Of a stretch of 64,000 bases of DNA, positions 52,599 to 61,378 are shown piece by piece; position 1 is the first letter of the stretch; each line of letters begins with the position of its first letter. This DNA is from Tardiphaga robiniae (lineage in GTDB: Bacteria > Pseudomonadota > Alphaproteobacteria > Rhizobiales > Xanthobacteraceae), in the NCBI RefSeq assembly GCF_013359755.1, contig NZ_JABMCJ010000092.1, positions 372,001-436,000 on the forward strand, in the 5' to 3' direction. The notes below the pieces were generated by a model. That model had not been told where the DNA came from, did no database searches, and saw nothing but the letters and a program-made list of their open reading frames with translations. The translations under genes were made by a program, and so were the position numbers.

Positions 52599-55557
52599 GC
52601 AGCCGCGCTCCTTCTGCATCGACGAACACGGGATCAACGACTTCGAGTTCAAGATCGCCGGAGCGTACGGGATCCCAGGCGCGGATGATCTCGCCGTGCC
52701 GCTCCGGTCCGCGCGCCAGCAGGCCAAGCCCGATCCAGTGATTGTTGCCAGGGCTGAACGCCGTCGAGGTGATGAAGCCGGCATTGTTGTCCGGCGCAGG
52801 CGTCACGCCGCGCGCGAACAGCAGCGATCCGTTGCGGAGGCGCTGGCTGCGATCGACCGGCCGCAGGCCGACCAGCGTCGGCCGATCCGGATCAATCAGC
52901 GCCTCACGCGCCGCCATGGTGCGGCCGATATAGTCCTTCTTCACCGACATCATGCGTCCAAGCCCGAGATCACACGCCACGGTCTGGCCGTTGAGTTCGG
53001 AGCCCGCGACATGGCCCTTTTCGATGCGCATTACCGAGAGCGCTTCGGTGCCATAGGGCGTAACGCCGAGTGCCTTGCCGGCCTGCATCAATGCATTGAA
53101 CAGCGCTTCGCCATAGCCCGCGGGCGCGGCGATCTCATAAGCGAGTTCGCCGGAAAACGAGACGCGGAACAGCCGCAGCGGAATGTTGCCGACACGAAAC
53201 TCGGCGCAAGCCAGATAGGGGAAGACTTCGTTGGAGATGTCAAAGGCATCGCCGAGCAGCACCTGCAGCAGCTCGCGCGATTGCGGCCCCGCGACCGCAA
53301 CTTGCGCCCATTGTTCGGTGACCGAGACCATCTGAACGTCGAGTTCGGGCCACAGCACCTGATGGCAGTATTCCAGATGCTGCATCACCTTGCCGGCATT
53401 CACGGTGGTGGTCGTCATTACATAATGATCGGCGGAGAGCCGCGCGGTGGTGCCGTCGTCCATCACGAAGCCGTCTTCGCGCAGCATCACGCCATAGCGC
53501 ACCTTGCCGACGGGCAGCGTCGAGAAGGTGTTGATATAGACGCGGTCGAGGAACGTGCCGACATCGGAGCCGCACAGCGCGATCTTGCCGAGGGTCGAGA
53601 CATCGCAGATGCCGACGCTGGAGCGCACAGCCTTCACCTCGCGGGTGACGCTCGTGAGCCAGTCAGTCTCGCCGGGCGCATTGAACCATTGGGCGCGCAT
53701 CCATTGGCCGGCTTCAACGAAGGTGGCGCCCGCCGCAGCGGAGGCCGCGTGGCTCGCCGTCAGTCGCACCGGTTTGAAATGCTTGCCGCTGTGCAGGCCC
53801 GCGAAAGCGCCGATAGCGACGGGTACATGCGGCGGGCGCGCCCGCGTCGCGCCGGTCTCGGCGATGGTCTTTTTGATTTCGCCGGCCAGGATCGCGAGCC
53901 CATTGACGTTGGACGTCTTGCCCTGATCGGTCGCCATGCCCAAAGTCGTGTAGCGTTTGAGCTGTTCGACCGAGCGAAAGCCTTCCTGCGCGGCAAGGGC
54001 AACGTCTGTCGCGGTGACATCGTTCTGAAGATCGACAAAGGCCTTGCGGCGCGATCCCGCGAACAGCCAGACCGGGTTGTTACAGGAGGCTTCATCGCTG
54101 GCGAGGATCGGCTTCTGCGCCTGCAACCCGAGACCGACATGCGAGGCAGCTTTTGCTCCGGCCAGCGCGCCGTGCTCAAGCGCGTCCGCGAGTGACCATT
54201 GCGCGGCTGCGGCGCCTGCGATCTGCATGCCCGGTGGCGTGTCGCTGCAGAGAAATGCCGATTTCTCCTCCGACCAACTGCCCTTGCCACCGAGATGCGT
54301 GGCGATGCCGATGCTCGGCGACCAGCCGGCGGAGACGCCAAGCGTATCGACGGCCACAGAGCGCGTCTGGCCAGCGCTGTCGGTGATCGTGATGTTCGTC
54401 AGCCGGCGATAGCCCGATGTGTCCGAGACATGCGCGCCGAGGAATTGAGGTGCGTTGCCTGCGAGTTTGCGCACCTCAGGCGAAACGTCTGTCCGTGCAT
54501 CGACCACAACCGCGATTTCAGCACCGGCCTTCTGCAGTTCGAACGCACTGCGCCAGCCATCGTCCGATGTCGTGAAGATCGCAACGCGTTGGCCCGGCAC
54601 CACGCCGAAGCGGTTGGCATAAGTGCGCAAAGCCGAGGCCAGCATGATGCCGGGCCGGTCGTTGCCGGGAAACACCAGCGGTCGTTCCTGCGCGCCAGCG
54701 GCGAGCACGCATTGTTTCGCAACGATCTTCCACAGCCGCTGCCGCGGCATGAATGGCGGCGGCACTGGCAGATGATCGCTGACGCGCTCGATGGCGCCAT
54801 ATTCGCCGTCATAGGCGCCGAACACGGCGGTACGCTTGAGGATGCGGACATTCGGCAGGGTGCCGAGTTCGGCCTCCGCCAGCGCCGCCCATGAGGCTGC
54901 TGTGACGCCATCGATCTGCGCGGTGTCGCTGAGCAATCGTCCGCCGAGCACGAAATCTTCCTCGGCCACGATCACCCGCGCTCCGGCGCGTCCGGCGGCG
55001 AGCGCTGCGGCGAGGCCCGCAGGGCCGGCGCCGATCACCAGCAGGTCGCAGAAGGCGTGCGATTTCTCATAGGTGTCGGGGTCGTCGAGGCCGCTGAGTG
55101 CGCCGAGGCCCGCCGAGGCACGGATGGCGGGCTCGTAGAATTTCTCCCAGAACGCCGCGGGCCACATGAAGGTCTTGTAGTAGAAGCCGGCATTCAGCAG
55201 CGGGCCGGCGAGCTGATGCACGGCCCGCAGATCGAAATTCGGCGACGGCCAGCAGTTCTGGCTCGATGCGTCCAGGCCATCAAACAGCTCGACCGTGGTG
55301 GCCTTGGTGTTCGGCTCGGCGCGCGCGCCCGAGCGCAGCGTCACCAGCGCATTCGGCTCTTCCGGCCCGGCCGAGAAGATGCCGCGCGGCCGGTGATATT
55401 TGAACGACCGGCCGACCAGCATTGTGTCATTGGCGAGCAGCGCGGACGCCAGTGTGTCGCCGGCATAGCCGCCATAGGTCTTGCCGTCGAAGGTGAAATT
55501 GATCGGCTTCGATCGGTCGATCAATCCGCCGGAGGCGAGGCGACGCGAGATGCTCAT
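52591..55557 (-). CDS. soxA: sarcosine oxidase alpha subunit
   Basis: 988 residues, as expected. The N-terminal region (about 1-120) is a ferredoxin-like domain without cluster Cys, followed by the NAD-binding Rossmann motif GAGPAGLAAALAAGRAG, a FAD/NAD domain to about residue 500, and a C-terminal GcvT-like tetrahydrofolate domain (ISVRRSSVGICDVSTLGKIALCG; YFRVSFSGELAYEI). It takes up the methylene group released from sarcosine as 5,10-CH2-THF. Stop overlaps the start of soxG; start overlaps soxD by 4 bp. Confidence 0.93.
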   Translation of the reverse strand: MSISRRLASGGLIDRSKPINFTFDGKTYGGYAGDTLASALLANDTMLVGRSFKYHRPRGIFSAGPEEPNALVTLRSGARAEPNTKATTVELFDGLDASSQNCWPSPNFDLRAVHQLAGPLLNAGFYYKTFMWPAAFWEKFYEPAIRASAGLGALSGLDDPDTYEKSHAFCDLLVIGAGPAGLAAALAAGRAGARVIVAEEDFVLGGRLLSDTAQIDGVTAASWAALAEAELGTLPNVRILKRTAVFGAYDGEYGAIERVSDHLPVPPPFMPRQRLWKIVAKQCVLAAGAQERPLVFPGNDRPGIMLASALRTYANRFGVVPGQRVAIFTTSDDGWRSAFELQKAGAEIAVVVDARTDVSPEVRKLAGNAPQFLGAHVSDTSGYRRLTNITITDSAGQTRSVAVDTLGVSAGWSPSIGIATHLGGKGSWSEEKSAFLCSDTPPGMQIAGAAAAQWSLADALEHGALAGAKAASHVGLGLQAQKPILASDEASCNNPVWLFAGSRRKAFVDLQNDVTATDVALAAQEGFRSVEQLKRYTTLGMATDQGKTSNVNGLAILAGEIKKTIAETGATRARPPHVPVAIGAFAGLHSGKHFKPVRLTASHAASAAAGATFVEAGQWMRAQWFNAPGETDWLTSVTREVKAVRSSVGICDVSTLGKIALCGSDVGTFLDRVYINTFSTLPVGKVRYGVMLREDGFVMDDGTTARLSADHYVMTTTTVNAGKVMQHLEYCHQVLWPELDVQMVSVTEQWAQVAVAGPQSRELLQVLLGDAFDISNEVFPYLACAEFRVGNIPLRLFRVSFSGELAYEIAAPAGYGEALFNALMQAGKALGVTPYGTEALSVMRIEKGHVAGSELNGQTVACDLGLGRMMSVKKDYIGRTMAAREALIDPDRPTLVGLRPVDRSQRLRNGSLLFARGVTPAPDNNAGFITSTAFSPGNNHWIGLGLLARGPERHGEIIRAWDPVRSGDLELEVVDPVFVDAEGARLRA

Positions 55558-55814
55558 GATGCAGCCTCATCATGGGCCAGCACGGCGTCGATCACCTCAT
55601 GCGTCGAGACGTTGCGCGTGACCTTGAGCCATGCGTGGCAGCCGGCGGCGTGATACCAGTATTCCCTGTGAACGCCGACTGGATTGTCGCGCAGATAGAC
55701 ATAGTGGAACATCGCTTCCGTGTTCTCGGGCGCGGGCCGCGTCAGCGTCGCGTCGCCGGAATAGGAAAATTCCGAAGCGTCGCGGGATCCGCAATAAGGG
55801 CAGGGGATGCGCAT
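55554..55814 (-). CDS. soxD: sarcosine oxidase delta subunit
   Basis: 86 residues. A zinc site of the kind seen in the heterotetramer: N-terminal PCPYCGSRD (C-x2-C), and further His/Cys in YWYHAAGCHAWLKV. Small structural subunit. Lies 6 bp after soxB and overlaps soxA by 4 bp. Confidence 0.92.
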   Translation of the reverse strand: MRIPCPYCGSRDASEFSYSGDATLTRPAPENTEAMFHYVYLRDNPVGVHREYWYHAAGCHAWLKVTRNVSTHEVIDAVLAHDEAAS

Positions 55815-55820
55815 GGGGCC

Positions 55821-57071
55821 TCAGTGCAGGTTCGGTTGGGCGCCCTGGCCCTTTTCATCGACGATGTGGCCGGAGCGAAACCGGTCCAGCAGCAACCGAT
55901 TGGCCGCGGGATGCGGCTCGTCCTTGGCGAGTAAATGCGCGAAGACTAAGCCGGAGCCCGGCGTCGCCTTGAAGCCGCCATAGCACCAGCCGGCATTGAG
56001 ATAGAGCCCTTTGACGTGGGTGCGGTCGATGATCGGCGAACCGTCCATGGACATATCGACGAGGCCGCCCCAGTTGCGCAGCATCCGCGCACGGCCGATG
56101 GCCGGCATCAGCGCCATGCCGCCTTCGCAGACGTCCTCGACCACAGGCAGATTGCCGCGCTGGGCATAGGAGTTGTAGCCGTCGATATCGCCGCCGAACA
56201 CGAGCCCGCCCTTGTCGGACTGGCTGATGTAAAAGTGCCCGGCGCCGAAGGTGATGACGCCGGGGATGATCGGCTTCAGCCCTTCGGAGACGAAGGCCTG
56301 CAACACATGGCTTTCGATCGGCAGTCGCATCCCCGCCATCGCTGCCACGCGCGACGACGAGCCGGCGACGGCAAGGCCGATCTTCTTCGCCTTGATCGCG
56401 CCGCGCGAGGTCTGCACGCCCACCGCGCGACCGTCGACGATGTCGATCCCTGTCACTTCGCAATTCTGGATCACGTCGACGCCGCGATCGCTGGCGCCGC
56501 GGGCGTAGCCCCACGCCACCGCATCATGGCGGACGGTGCCGCCGCGCTTCTGCAGCAGGCCGCCCTGGATCGGAAAGCGCGCCGCATCGAAATTCAGGAA
56601 CTGATAGAGTTTGCGTACGCCCTCGCGATCCAGCAATTCGGAGTCGGCGCCGTTCAGCCGCATCATGTTGCCGCGCCGCGCATAAGCGTCGCGCTGGCCG
56701 TCGGAGTGATAGAGGTTCAATACGCCGCGCTGGCTGACCATGGCGTTGTAGTTGAAGTCCTGCTCGAGGCCTTCCCACAGTTTCAGCGACAGCTCATAGA
56801 GCGAGATGTTTTCCGAGAGCAGATAGTTGGACCGGATGATCGTGGTGTTGCGGCCGATATTGCCTGACCCGATCCAGCTCTTTTCCAGCACGGCGATATT
56901 CTTGAGGCCGTATTCCTTCGCGAGATAATAGGCCGTCGCCAGCCCATGCCCGCCGCCGCCGACAATGACGATGTCGTATTCGGCCTTCGGCGCAGCATCG
57001 CGCCATTGCGGCGTCCAGCCTTTGTGGCCGGCGAGGGTTTGCCTGAGCAGCGACATCAGCGAATAGCGCAT
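55821..57071 (-). CDS. soxB: sarcosine oxidase beta subunit
   Basis: 416 residues. FAD-binding DAO fold: IVGGGGHGLATAYYLAKEYG near residue 35-54, KSWIGSGNIGRNTTIIRSNY carrying the conserved His/Arg/Thr region of the flavin site, and the C-terminal GWCYGGFKATPGSG. This subunit holds covalent FMN and noncovalent FAD and oxidises sarcosine to glycine with H2O2 and a one-carbon unit. First gene of soxB-D-A-G. glyA and purU, often adjacent in other bacteria, are not seen here. Confidence 0.93.
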   Translation of the reverse strand: MRYSLMSLLRQTLAGHKGWTPQWRDAAPKAEYDIVIVGGGGHGLATAYYLAKEYGLKNIAVLEKSWIGSGNIGRNTTIIRSNYLLSENISLYELSLKLWEGLEQDFNYNAMVSQRGVLNLYHSDGQRDAYARRGNMMRLNGADSELLDREGVRKLYQFLNFDAARFPIQGGLLQKRGGTVRHDAVAWGYARGASDRGVDVIQNCEVTGIDIVDGRAVGVQTSRGAIKAKKIGLAVAGSSSRVAAMAGMRLPIESHVLQAFVSEGLKPIIPGVITFGAGHFYISQSDKGGLVFGGDIDGYNSYAQRGNLPVVEDVCEGGMALMPAIGRARMLRNWGGLVDMSMDGSPIIDRTHVKGLYLNAGWCYGGFKATPGSGLVFAHLLAKDEPHPAANRLLLDRFRSGHIVDEKGQGAQPNLH

Positions 57072-57180
57072 GGAGAATCCGGGTGGCGATCAGGCCCGGA
57101 GTGTCGCGTATTTCGGGGATCGACACTAGTCCATGGGCGACATTCAGAAGCCCATCAGCGACATCGTGAGATGATGTCGT

Positions 57181-57306
57181 TTAGCGTGCCAGCCAGAAGC
57201 CGCCCACCACCAGGATCATGGCCAGCAGGCTAATGACCCCGAGCACGGCCGCAGTGATGGCCAGCAGGCCGTGGGAGTCGAGCCATCCGCGTAATGCCTT
57301 TTCCAT
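57181..57306 (-). CDS. 41-residue membrane protein
   Basis: ATG at 57306 with GGGAG 11 nt upstream. A short amphipathic N-terminus (MEKALRGWLDSHG) precedes one hydrophobic helix (LLAITAAVLGVISLLAMILVVGG) and ends FWLAR. It resembles small single-span proteins and is divergent from the aldo/keto reductase gene. No family recognised. Confidence 0.5.
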   Translation of the reverse strand: MEKALRGWLDSHGLLAITAAVLGVISLLAMILVVGGFWLAR

Positions 57307-57431
57307 GGTGCTGAAACTCTCCCGGTGATTTGAGTTTATCGTTGCAGGCTGGCACCGTATCAAACACTTCAGGCGCCGTCGTCTCGGACGGTTTCGCCAT
57401 ATTGAAGAATTGACATGCTTGAGGAAGTGAC

Positions 57432-58250
57432 ATGGACAATCTGAACACGCAGGGCATTTCAGTGCCGAAACTCGGCCTCGGCACATTCAAGCTCATGGGC
57501 GACGGCTGCGTCGCCGGCGTGGAAAGCGCCATCGGCCTCGGTTATCGCCACATCGACACCGCCGAAATGTATGGCAACGAGGCCGAAGTCGGCGCCGGCA
57601 TCAAGGCTTCGGGTATCGCGCGTGGGGATCTCCATGTCACCACCAAGGTCTGGCATGAGAATCTCGCGCCGGATGCCATCAGGCGCGCCTTCGACACCAG
57701 CATGAAGAAACTCGGTCTCGATGTCATCGATCTCTATCTGGTGCACTGGCCCTCGAAGGGCATGAACCTGCCGGCGATCTTCGAGACGCTGCTGAAGCTG
57801 AAGGACGAGGGCCGCATCCGCGCGCTCGGCGTTGCCAATTTTCCGGTGAAGCTGATGAAGCAGGCCGTGGAAGAAATCGGCGCGCCGGTTGCCTGCAACC
57901 AGGTTGAATATCACGCGCTGCTCGACCAGACGAAGCTGCTGACCTATCTGCGGTCGAAGTCGATCCCGCTGGTGGCCTATTGCCCGCTCGGTCAGGGCCG
58001 GCTGGCCGACAACGATGTGATGAAAAAGATCGCCGCCAAGTACGGCGTGTCAGCGGCGCAGGTCGCATTGAAATGGCTGCTCGATCAGGATGGTGTCGCG
58101 GCGATCCCCAAGGCGTCGCGCAAGGAAAGCCAGCAGGCCAATCTCGATGCGCTGAAGGTCACGCTGGACGACGACGACCGCAAGGCGATCGCAGCACTGC
58201 CGAAGACGCAGCGGCTGGTCAATCCGGGTTTCGCGCCGGATTGGGATTGA
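57432..58250 (+). CDS. aldo/keto reductase
   Basis: 272 residues, a full (alpha/beta)8 AKR. The catalytic tetrad is readable: D and Y in DTAEMYGNEAEVG, K in VTTKVW, H in LVHWP. The NADPH-binding region is near IPKASRKES (about 221-229). Resembles the 2,5-diketo-D-gluconate reductase group (DkgA/B), which act on methylglyoxal and sugar ketones. Alone in its direction. Confidence 0.92.
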   Translation: MDNLNTQGISVPKLGLGTFKLMGDGCVAGVESAIGLGYRHIDTAEMYGNEAEVGAGIKASGIARGDLHVTTKVWHENLAPDAIRRAFDTSMKKLGLDVIDLYLVHWPSKGMNLPAIFETLLKLKDEGRIRALGVANFPVKLMKQAVEEIGAPVACNQVEYHALLDQTKLLTYLRSKSIPLVAYCPLGQGRLADNDVMKKIAAKYGVSAAQVALKWLLDQDGVAAIPKASRKESQQANLDALKVTLDDDDRKAIAALPKTQRLVNPGFAPDWD

Positions 58251-58256
58251 TCTTTC

Positions 58257-58443
58257 TTCCCCTCTCCCCCGCGAAGCGCAGCTTCGCGAGGTGGGAGAGG
58301 GTGCCTGAGCGAAGCGAAGGCGGGAGAGGGGGCGCCACAACGTACGGAGCCTGTGGCGCTCCCTCTCCCGTCTCGAACCGCTGCGCGGTTCGATCCACCC
58401 TCTCCCGCTGCGCGCTGCTTCGCCGCGCTGGGGGAGAGGGGAA
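58257..58443. repeat. nested palindromic repeat of the CCCTCTCCC/GGGAGAGGG family
   Basis: A 187-bp region of inverted blocks: CCCTCTCCCCCGCGAAGCGC / GCGCTGGGGGAGAGGGG at the ends, GGGAGAGGG and CCCTCTCCC pairs inside, and an inner GAACCGCTGCGCGGTTC hairpin. It lies between the convergent aldo/keto reductase and nikR genes. Related to 10797-10931 and 42998-43146. Confidence 0.8.
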
Positions 58444-58455
58444 GGAAGCTCCACT

Positions 58456-58896
58456 TCACCCGTGCGAATGCCCCTTCTTCTTCCCTTCCGCCTTCTTCCC
58501 CGTCGGCATCATCACCACGCGGCCATATTTCACGCCGCGCTCCGCGATGATGTGATCGGCGAAATGCTGCACCTCGCTGCCCGAGCCACGCAGCGCCGTG
58601 ACTTCCATGCAGTTGTCGCCGTCGAGATGCACATGCAGCGTCGCCAGCGAGAGGTCGTGGTGATGGTGATAGGTGTCGACCAGACGGCGTGACAGGTCGC
58701 GCTGGGCGTGATCATAGACATAGACCAGGGCGGCGACGCATTCGCCGGTCTTGCCCTTCTCTTGTGTCGCCTGCTGCATGCCGGCCCTGGCGAAATCGCG
58801 GATCGCTTCGGAGCGATTCTGATAGCCGTGTTCGGCGATCATCGCATCCAGCTCTTCCATCAGGTCGTCATCGAGCGTGATCGTAATGCGCTGCAT
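58456..58896 (-). CDS. nikR: nickel-responsive transcriptional regulator NikR
   Basis: 146 residues from the ATG at 58896 (AGAGGA site); a TTG at 58908 is also possible. The N-terminal ribbon-helix-helix (QRITITLDDDLMEELDAMI) binds DNA and the C-terminal ACT-like domain binds nickel. The nickel ligands are H77, H88, H90 and C96 (HVHLDGDNC), equivalent to E. coli NikR H76, H87, H89 and C95, set one residue later. The C-terminus is His/Lys-rich (GKKKGHSHG). Represses with nickel bound; its operator lies just upstream. Confidence 0.95.
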   Translation of the reverse strand: MQRITITLDDDLMEELDAMIAEHGYQNRSEAIRDFARAGMQQATQEKGKTGECVAALVYVYDHAQRDLSRRLVDTYHHHHDLSLATLHVHLDGDNCMEVTALRGSGSEVQHFADHIIAERGVKYGRVVMMPTGKKAEGKKKGHSHG

Positions 58897-58911
58897 CGGT
58901 CCTCTCAAGAA

Positions 58912-58939
58912 GTATGACGAATCTTTGACTTTGTCATAC
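58912..58939. promoter_or_regulatory. NikR operator, perfect GTATGA-N16-TCATAC
   Basis: GTATGA (58912-58917) and TCATAC (58934-58939) are separated by exactly 16 bp, the consensus of the NikR site. It lies 16 bp ahead of the nikR ATG and 54 bp ahead of the TonB-dependent receptor start, so one site can serve both divergent promoters. Confidence 0.93.
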
Positions 58940-58992
58940 TTGGCATGTCAGTGTGTTCCGGTTGAACCCAGCATAGCCCGGCCGACTGACCG

Positions 58993-61287
58993 ATGCATCG
59001 CTCTCTCTTTTCATCGGCCGGAATCGCCCTGGCTTCGCTCGCAGCCATCACGCCGTCGGCTGCGCAGCCGGCGACAGTGCTGTCGCCGGTCGAAGTCGAG
59101 GCGCCGCCGCGGCCTGCGGCCAAACCACGTGTACCGCGCAGCGGCAATGAGGCAGGCCGCCCGGCGGCACGCCATGTTGCTGCACCGACGTTGGGGGCCG
59201 GCGGCATGAGTGTCACGCCCGGCGCCAGTGCAGCGCAGGCGCCGGTCGCCTCCGCCAGCGAGAAGAATATCAGCGGCGCCGAGGTCAATGCGCGGCCGTT
59301 GTCGCGCCCGGCCGAAGCGCTCGAAGTCGCGCCAGGCCTGATCGTCACCCAGCATTCCGGCGAGGGCAAAGCCAACCAGTATTTCCTGCGCGGCGTGAAT
59401 CTGGATCACGGCACGGATCTCGCCATCTCCATCGACGGCATGCCGGTGAACATGCGCACCCATGGTCACGGCCAGGGCTATGCCGATACAAATTTTCTGA
59501 TCCCCGAGCTGATCAATTCAGTCAACGTCCGCAAGGGACCGTATTTCGCCGATGAAGGCGACTTCTCGTCCGTGGGTGCGATCCATGTCAGCCTGATCGA
59601 CAGCGTCGCGCGCACCATGGCGTCGATCACATCAGGAAGTTTCGGTTACAACCGGGCCTTTGGCGTGACGTCGGGCAAAGTCGGCGAAGGCACGCTGCTG
59701 GTGGCAGCCGAGGCCAATATCTATAACGGCCCGTGGGACAATCCCGACAGGCTCCAGAAGCTGAATGGCGTGATCCGCTACAGCCAGGGCACGGCCGACA
59801 ACGGCCTGTCGCTGACCGGCATGGCCTATGGCAACAAGTGGAATTCCACCGATCAGGTGCCGCTGCGGGCGATCACTTCCGGCGCGATCGGCCGCTATGG
59901 CGCGCTCGATCCCAGCGATGGTGGCAATTCGGAGCGTTTCTCGCTGTCCGGCCGTCTCCGGCAAACCGATCTCGACAGCGCAACTAAACTCGATTTCTAC
60001 GTCGTCAAGAGCAAGCTCAATCTGTGGAACAACTTCACGTTCTTCCTGAGCGATCCGGTCAATGGCGATCAGTTTCACCAATATGACGACCGTGTGCTCG
60101 GCGGCATCAACGCCTCGCATACATTCAAGTACAATATCGCGGGCTTCCGCAACGAAACCGAAGTCGGCATCCAGAGCCGCTACGACGATATCAATGTCAG
60201 CCTCGGCAACACCATCAAGCGGCAATATCTCTCCACCACGCGCAGCGATGGCGTGAAGGAAGGCAGCGTCGGCGTGTTCGTGCAGAACACGACGTTCTGG
60301 ACTGACTGGCTGCGCACCAATATCGGCTGGCGCGGCGACTATTACGACACCACGGTCAATTCGCTCTTCAATCCCGCTAATTCCGGCAGTGCCACGGCGA
60401 CCATCGGCAGCCCCAAGGCAGGTCTCGTGCTCGGTCCTTTCGCCAGGACCGAACTGTTCCTGAATGCCGGCGAGGGCTTTCACAGCAATGACGCGCGCGG
60501 TGTGACTATCAAGGAATCGCCGTCGGATGGTTCGCCGGTCGACAGCTCGCCGTTCCTGGTGAAGACAAAGGGCGCCGAAGTCGGGCTGCGTACCAAACTC
60601 ATTCCAGGGCTGACCAGTTCGATCGCGCTCTTCATGCTGGATTCCGCCTCCGAAATCCTGTTCGTCGGCGACGCCGGTGACACTGAAGCCAGTCGTCCCA
60701 GCCGCCGTGTCGGCTTCGAATGGACCAACGACTACAAACCGACGTCATGGCTGAGTCTTGAAGCCGACCTCGCAATGACCCGCGCGCGCTTTCGCGGCAG
60801 CAATGCCGATCAGGCGGCGGCCTATGCTGAGCTCGATGGTTATCCGGCCTCGCAGATTGGCAACGCGCCCGGCAATTTCATTCCCGGCGCTCCCAACATG
60901 ATCGCCTCGGCTGGCATCCGGCTGGGCGACGCCACCGGCTGGTTTGGCGCCTTGCGCTATCGTTATTTCGGCCCGCGTCCGCTGACTGAAGACGCGGCCT
61001 TCATTTCGCCAGCCACGGGTCTGCTCAACGGGCAGGTTGGTTACCGCTTCGATAATGGCTGGCGGATCCAGCTCGACGCGTTCAACATGCTCGACAGCAA
61101 GTCCGACCAGATCACCTATGCCTATGGTTCGCTGCTGAAGACGGACTCGCTGTACGCTGCGTGCTTCCCGTCAGGCGGCGGCGCGCCGACGGCACCTGCC
61201 GCGGTGTGCCAGACCGGCATCATGGATCGCGTGCTGCATCCGGTCGAACCGCTGGCCTTGCGGGTGACGGTGGCCGGCCGGTTCTGA
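58993..61287 (+). CDS. TonB-dependent outer-membrane receptor, predicted nickel uptake
   Basis: 764 residues with a signal peptide (ASLAAITPSAAQ, cut near residue 25), a TonB-box-like segment (SPVEVEA, about 33-39), an Ala/Pro-rich linker, the plug domain (VTQHSGEGKANQYFLRGVNLDHGTDLAISIDG; HGHGQGYADTNFLIPELI) and a 22-strand barrel ending in the C-terminal Phe (LRVTVAGRF). The nickel assignment comes only from the NikR operator in its promoter. Energised through TonB, it would bring a nickel chelate into the periplasm. The ribosome site is weak. Confidence 0.9.
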   Translation: MHRSLFSSAGIALASLAAITPSAAQPATVLSPVEVEAPPRPAAKPRVPRSGNEAGRPAARHVAAPTLGAGGMSVTPGASAAQAPVASASEKNISGAEVNARPLSRPAEALEVAPGLIVTQHSGEGKANQYFLRGVNLDHGTDLAISIDGMPVNMRTHGHGQGYADTNFLIPELINSVNVRKGPYFADEGDFSSVGAIHVSLIDSVARTMASITSGSFGYNRAFGVTSGKVGEGTLLVAAEANIYNGPWDNPDRLQKLNGVIRYSQGTADNGLSLTGMAYGNKWNSTDQVPLRAITSGAIGRYGALDPSDGGNSERFSLSGRLRQTDLDSATKLDFYVVKSKLNLWNNFTFFLSDPVNGDQFHQYDDRVLGGINASHTFKYNIAGFRNETEVGIQSRYDDINVSLGNTIKRQYLSTTRSDGVKEGSVGVFVQNTTFWTDWLRTNIGWRGDYYDTTVNSLFNPANSGSATATIGSPKAGLVLGPFARTELFLNAGEGFHSNDARGVTIKESPSDGSPVDSSPFLVKTKGAEVGLRTKLIPGLTSSIALFMLDSASEILFVGDAGDTEASRPSRRVGFEWTNDYKPTSWLSLEADLAMTRARFRGSNADQAAAYAELDGYPASQIGNAPGNFIPGAPNMIASAGIRLGDATGWFGALRYRYFGPRPLTEDAAFISPATGLLNGQVGYRFDNGWRIQLDAFNMLDSKSDQITYAYGSLLKTDSLYAACFPSGGGAPTAPAAVCQTGIMDRVLHPVEPLALRVTVAGRF

Positions 61288-61378
61288 TCACCCGTTCCGA
61301 CTTTGCCGCAGCGCAGCTTGCCTATTCCAGAAGGCGGTAGCATCATCCCTCCCAATGAAAAGAGGCAGGGAGGTGTTG

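Noticed and set aside
52696-54195. 499-codon plus-strand frame opposite soxA
   Set aside because: Shadow of the sarcosine oxidase alpha gene.
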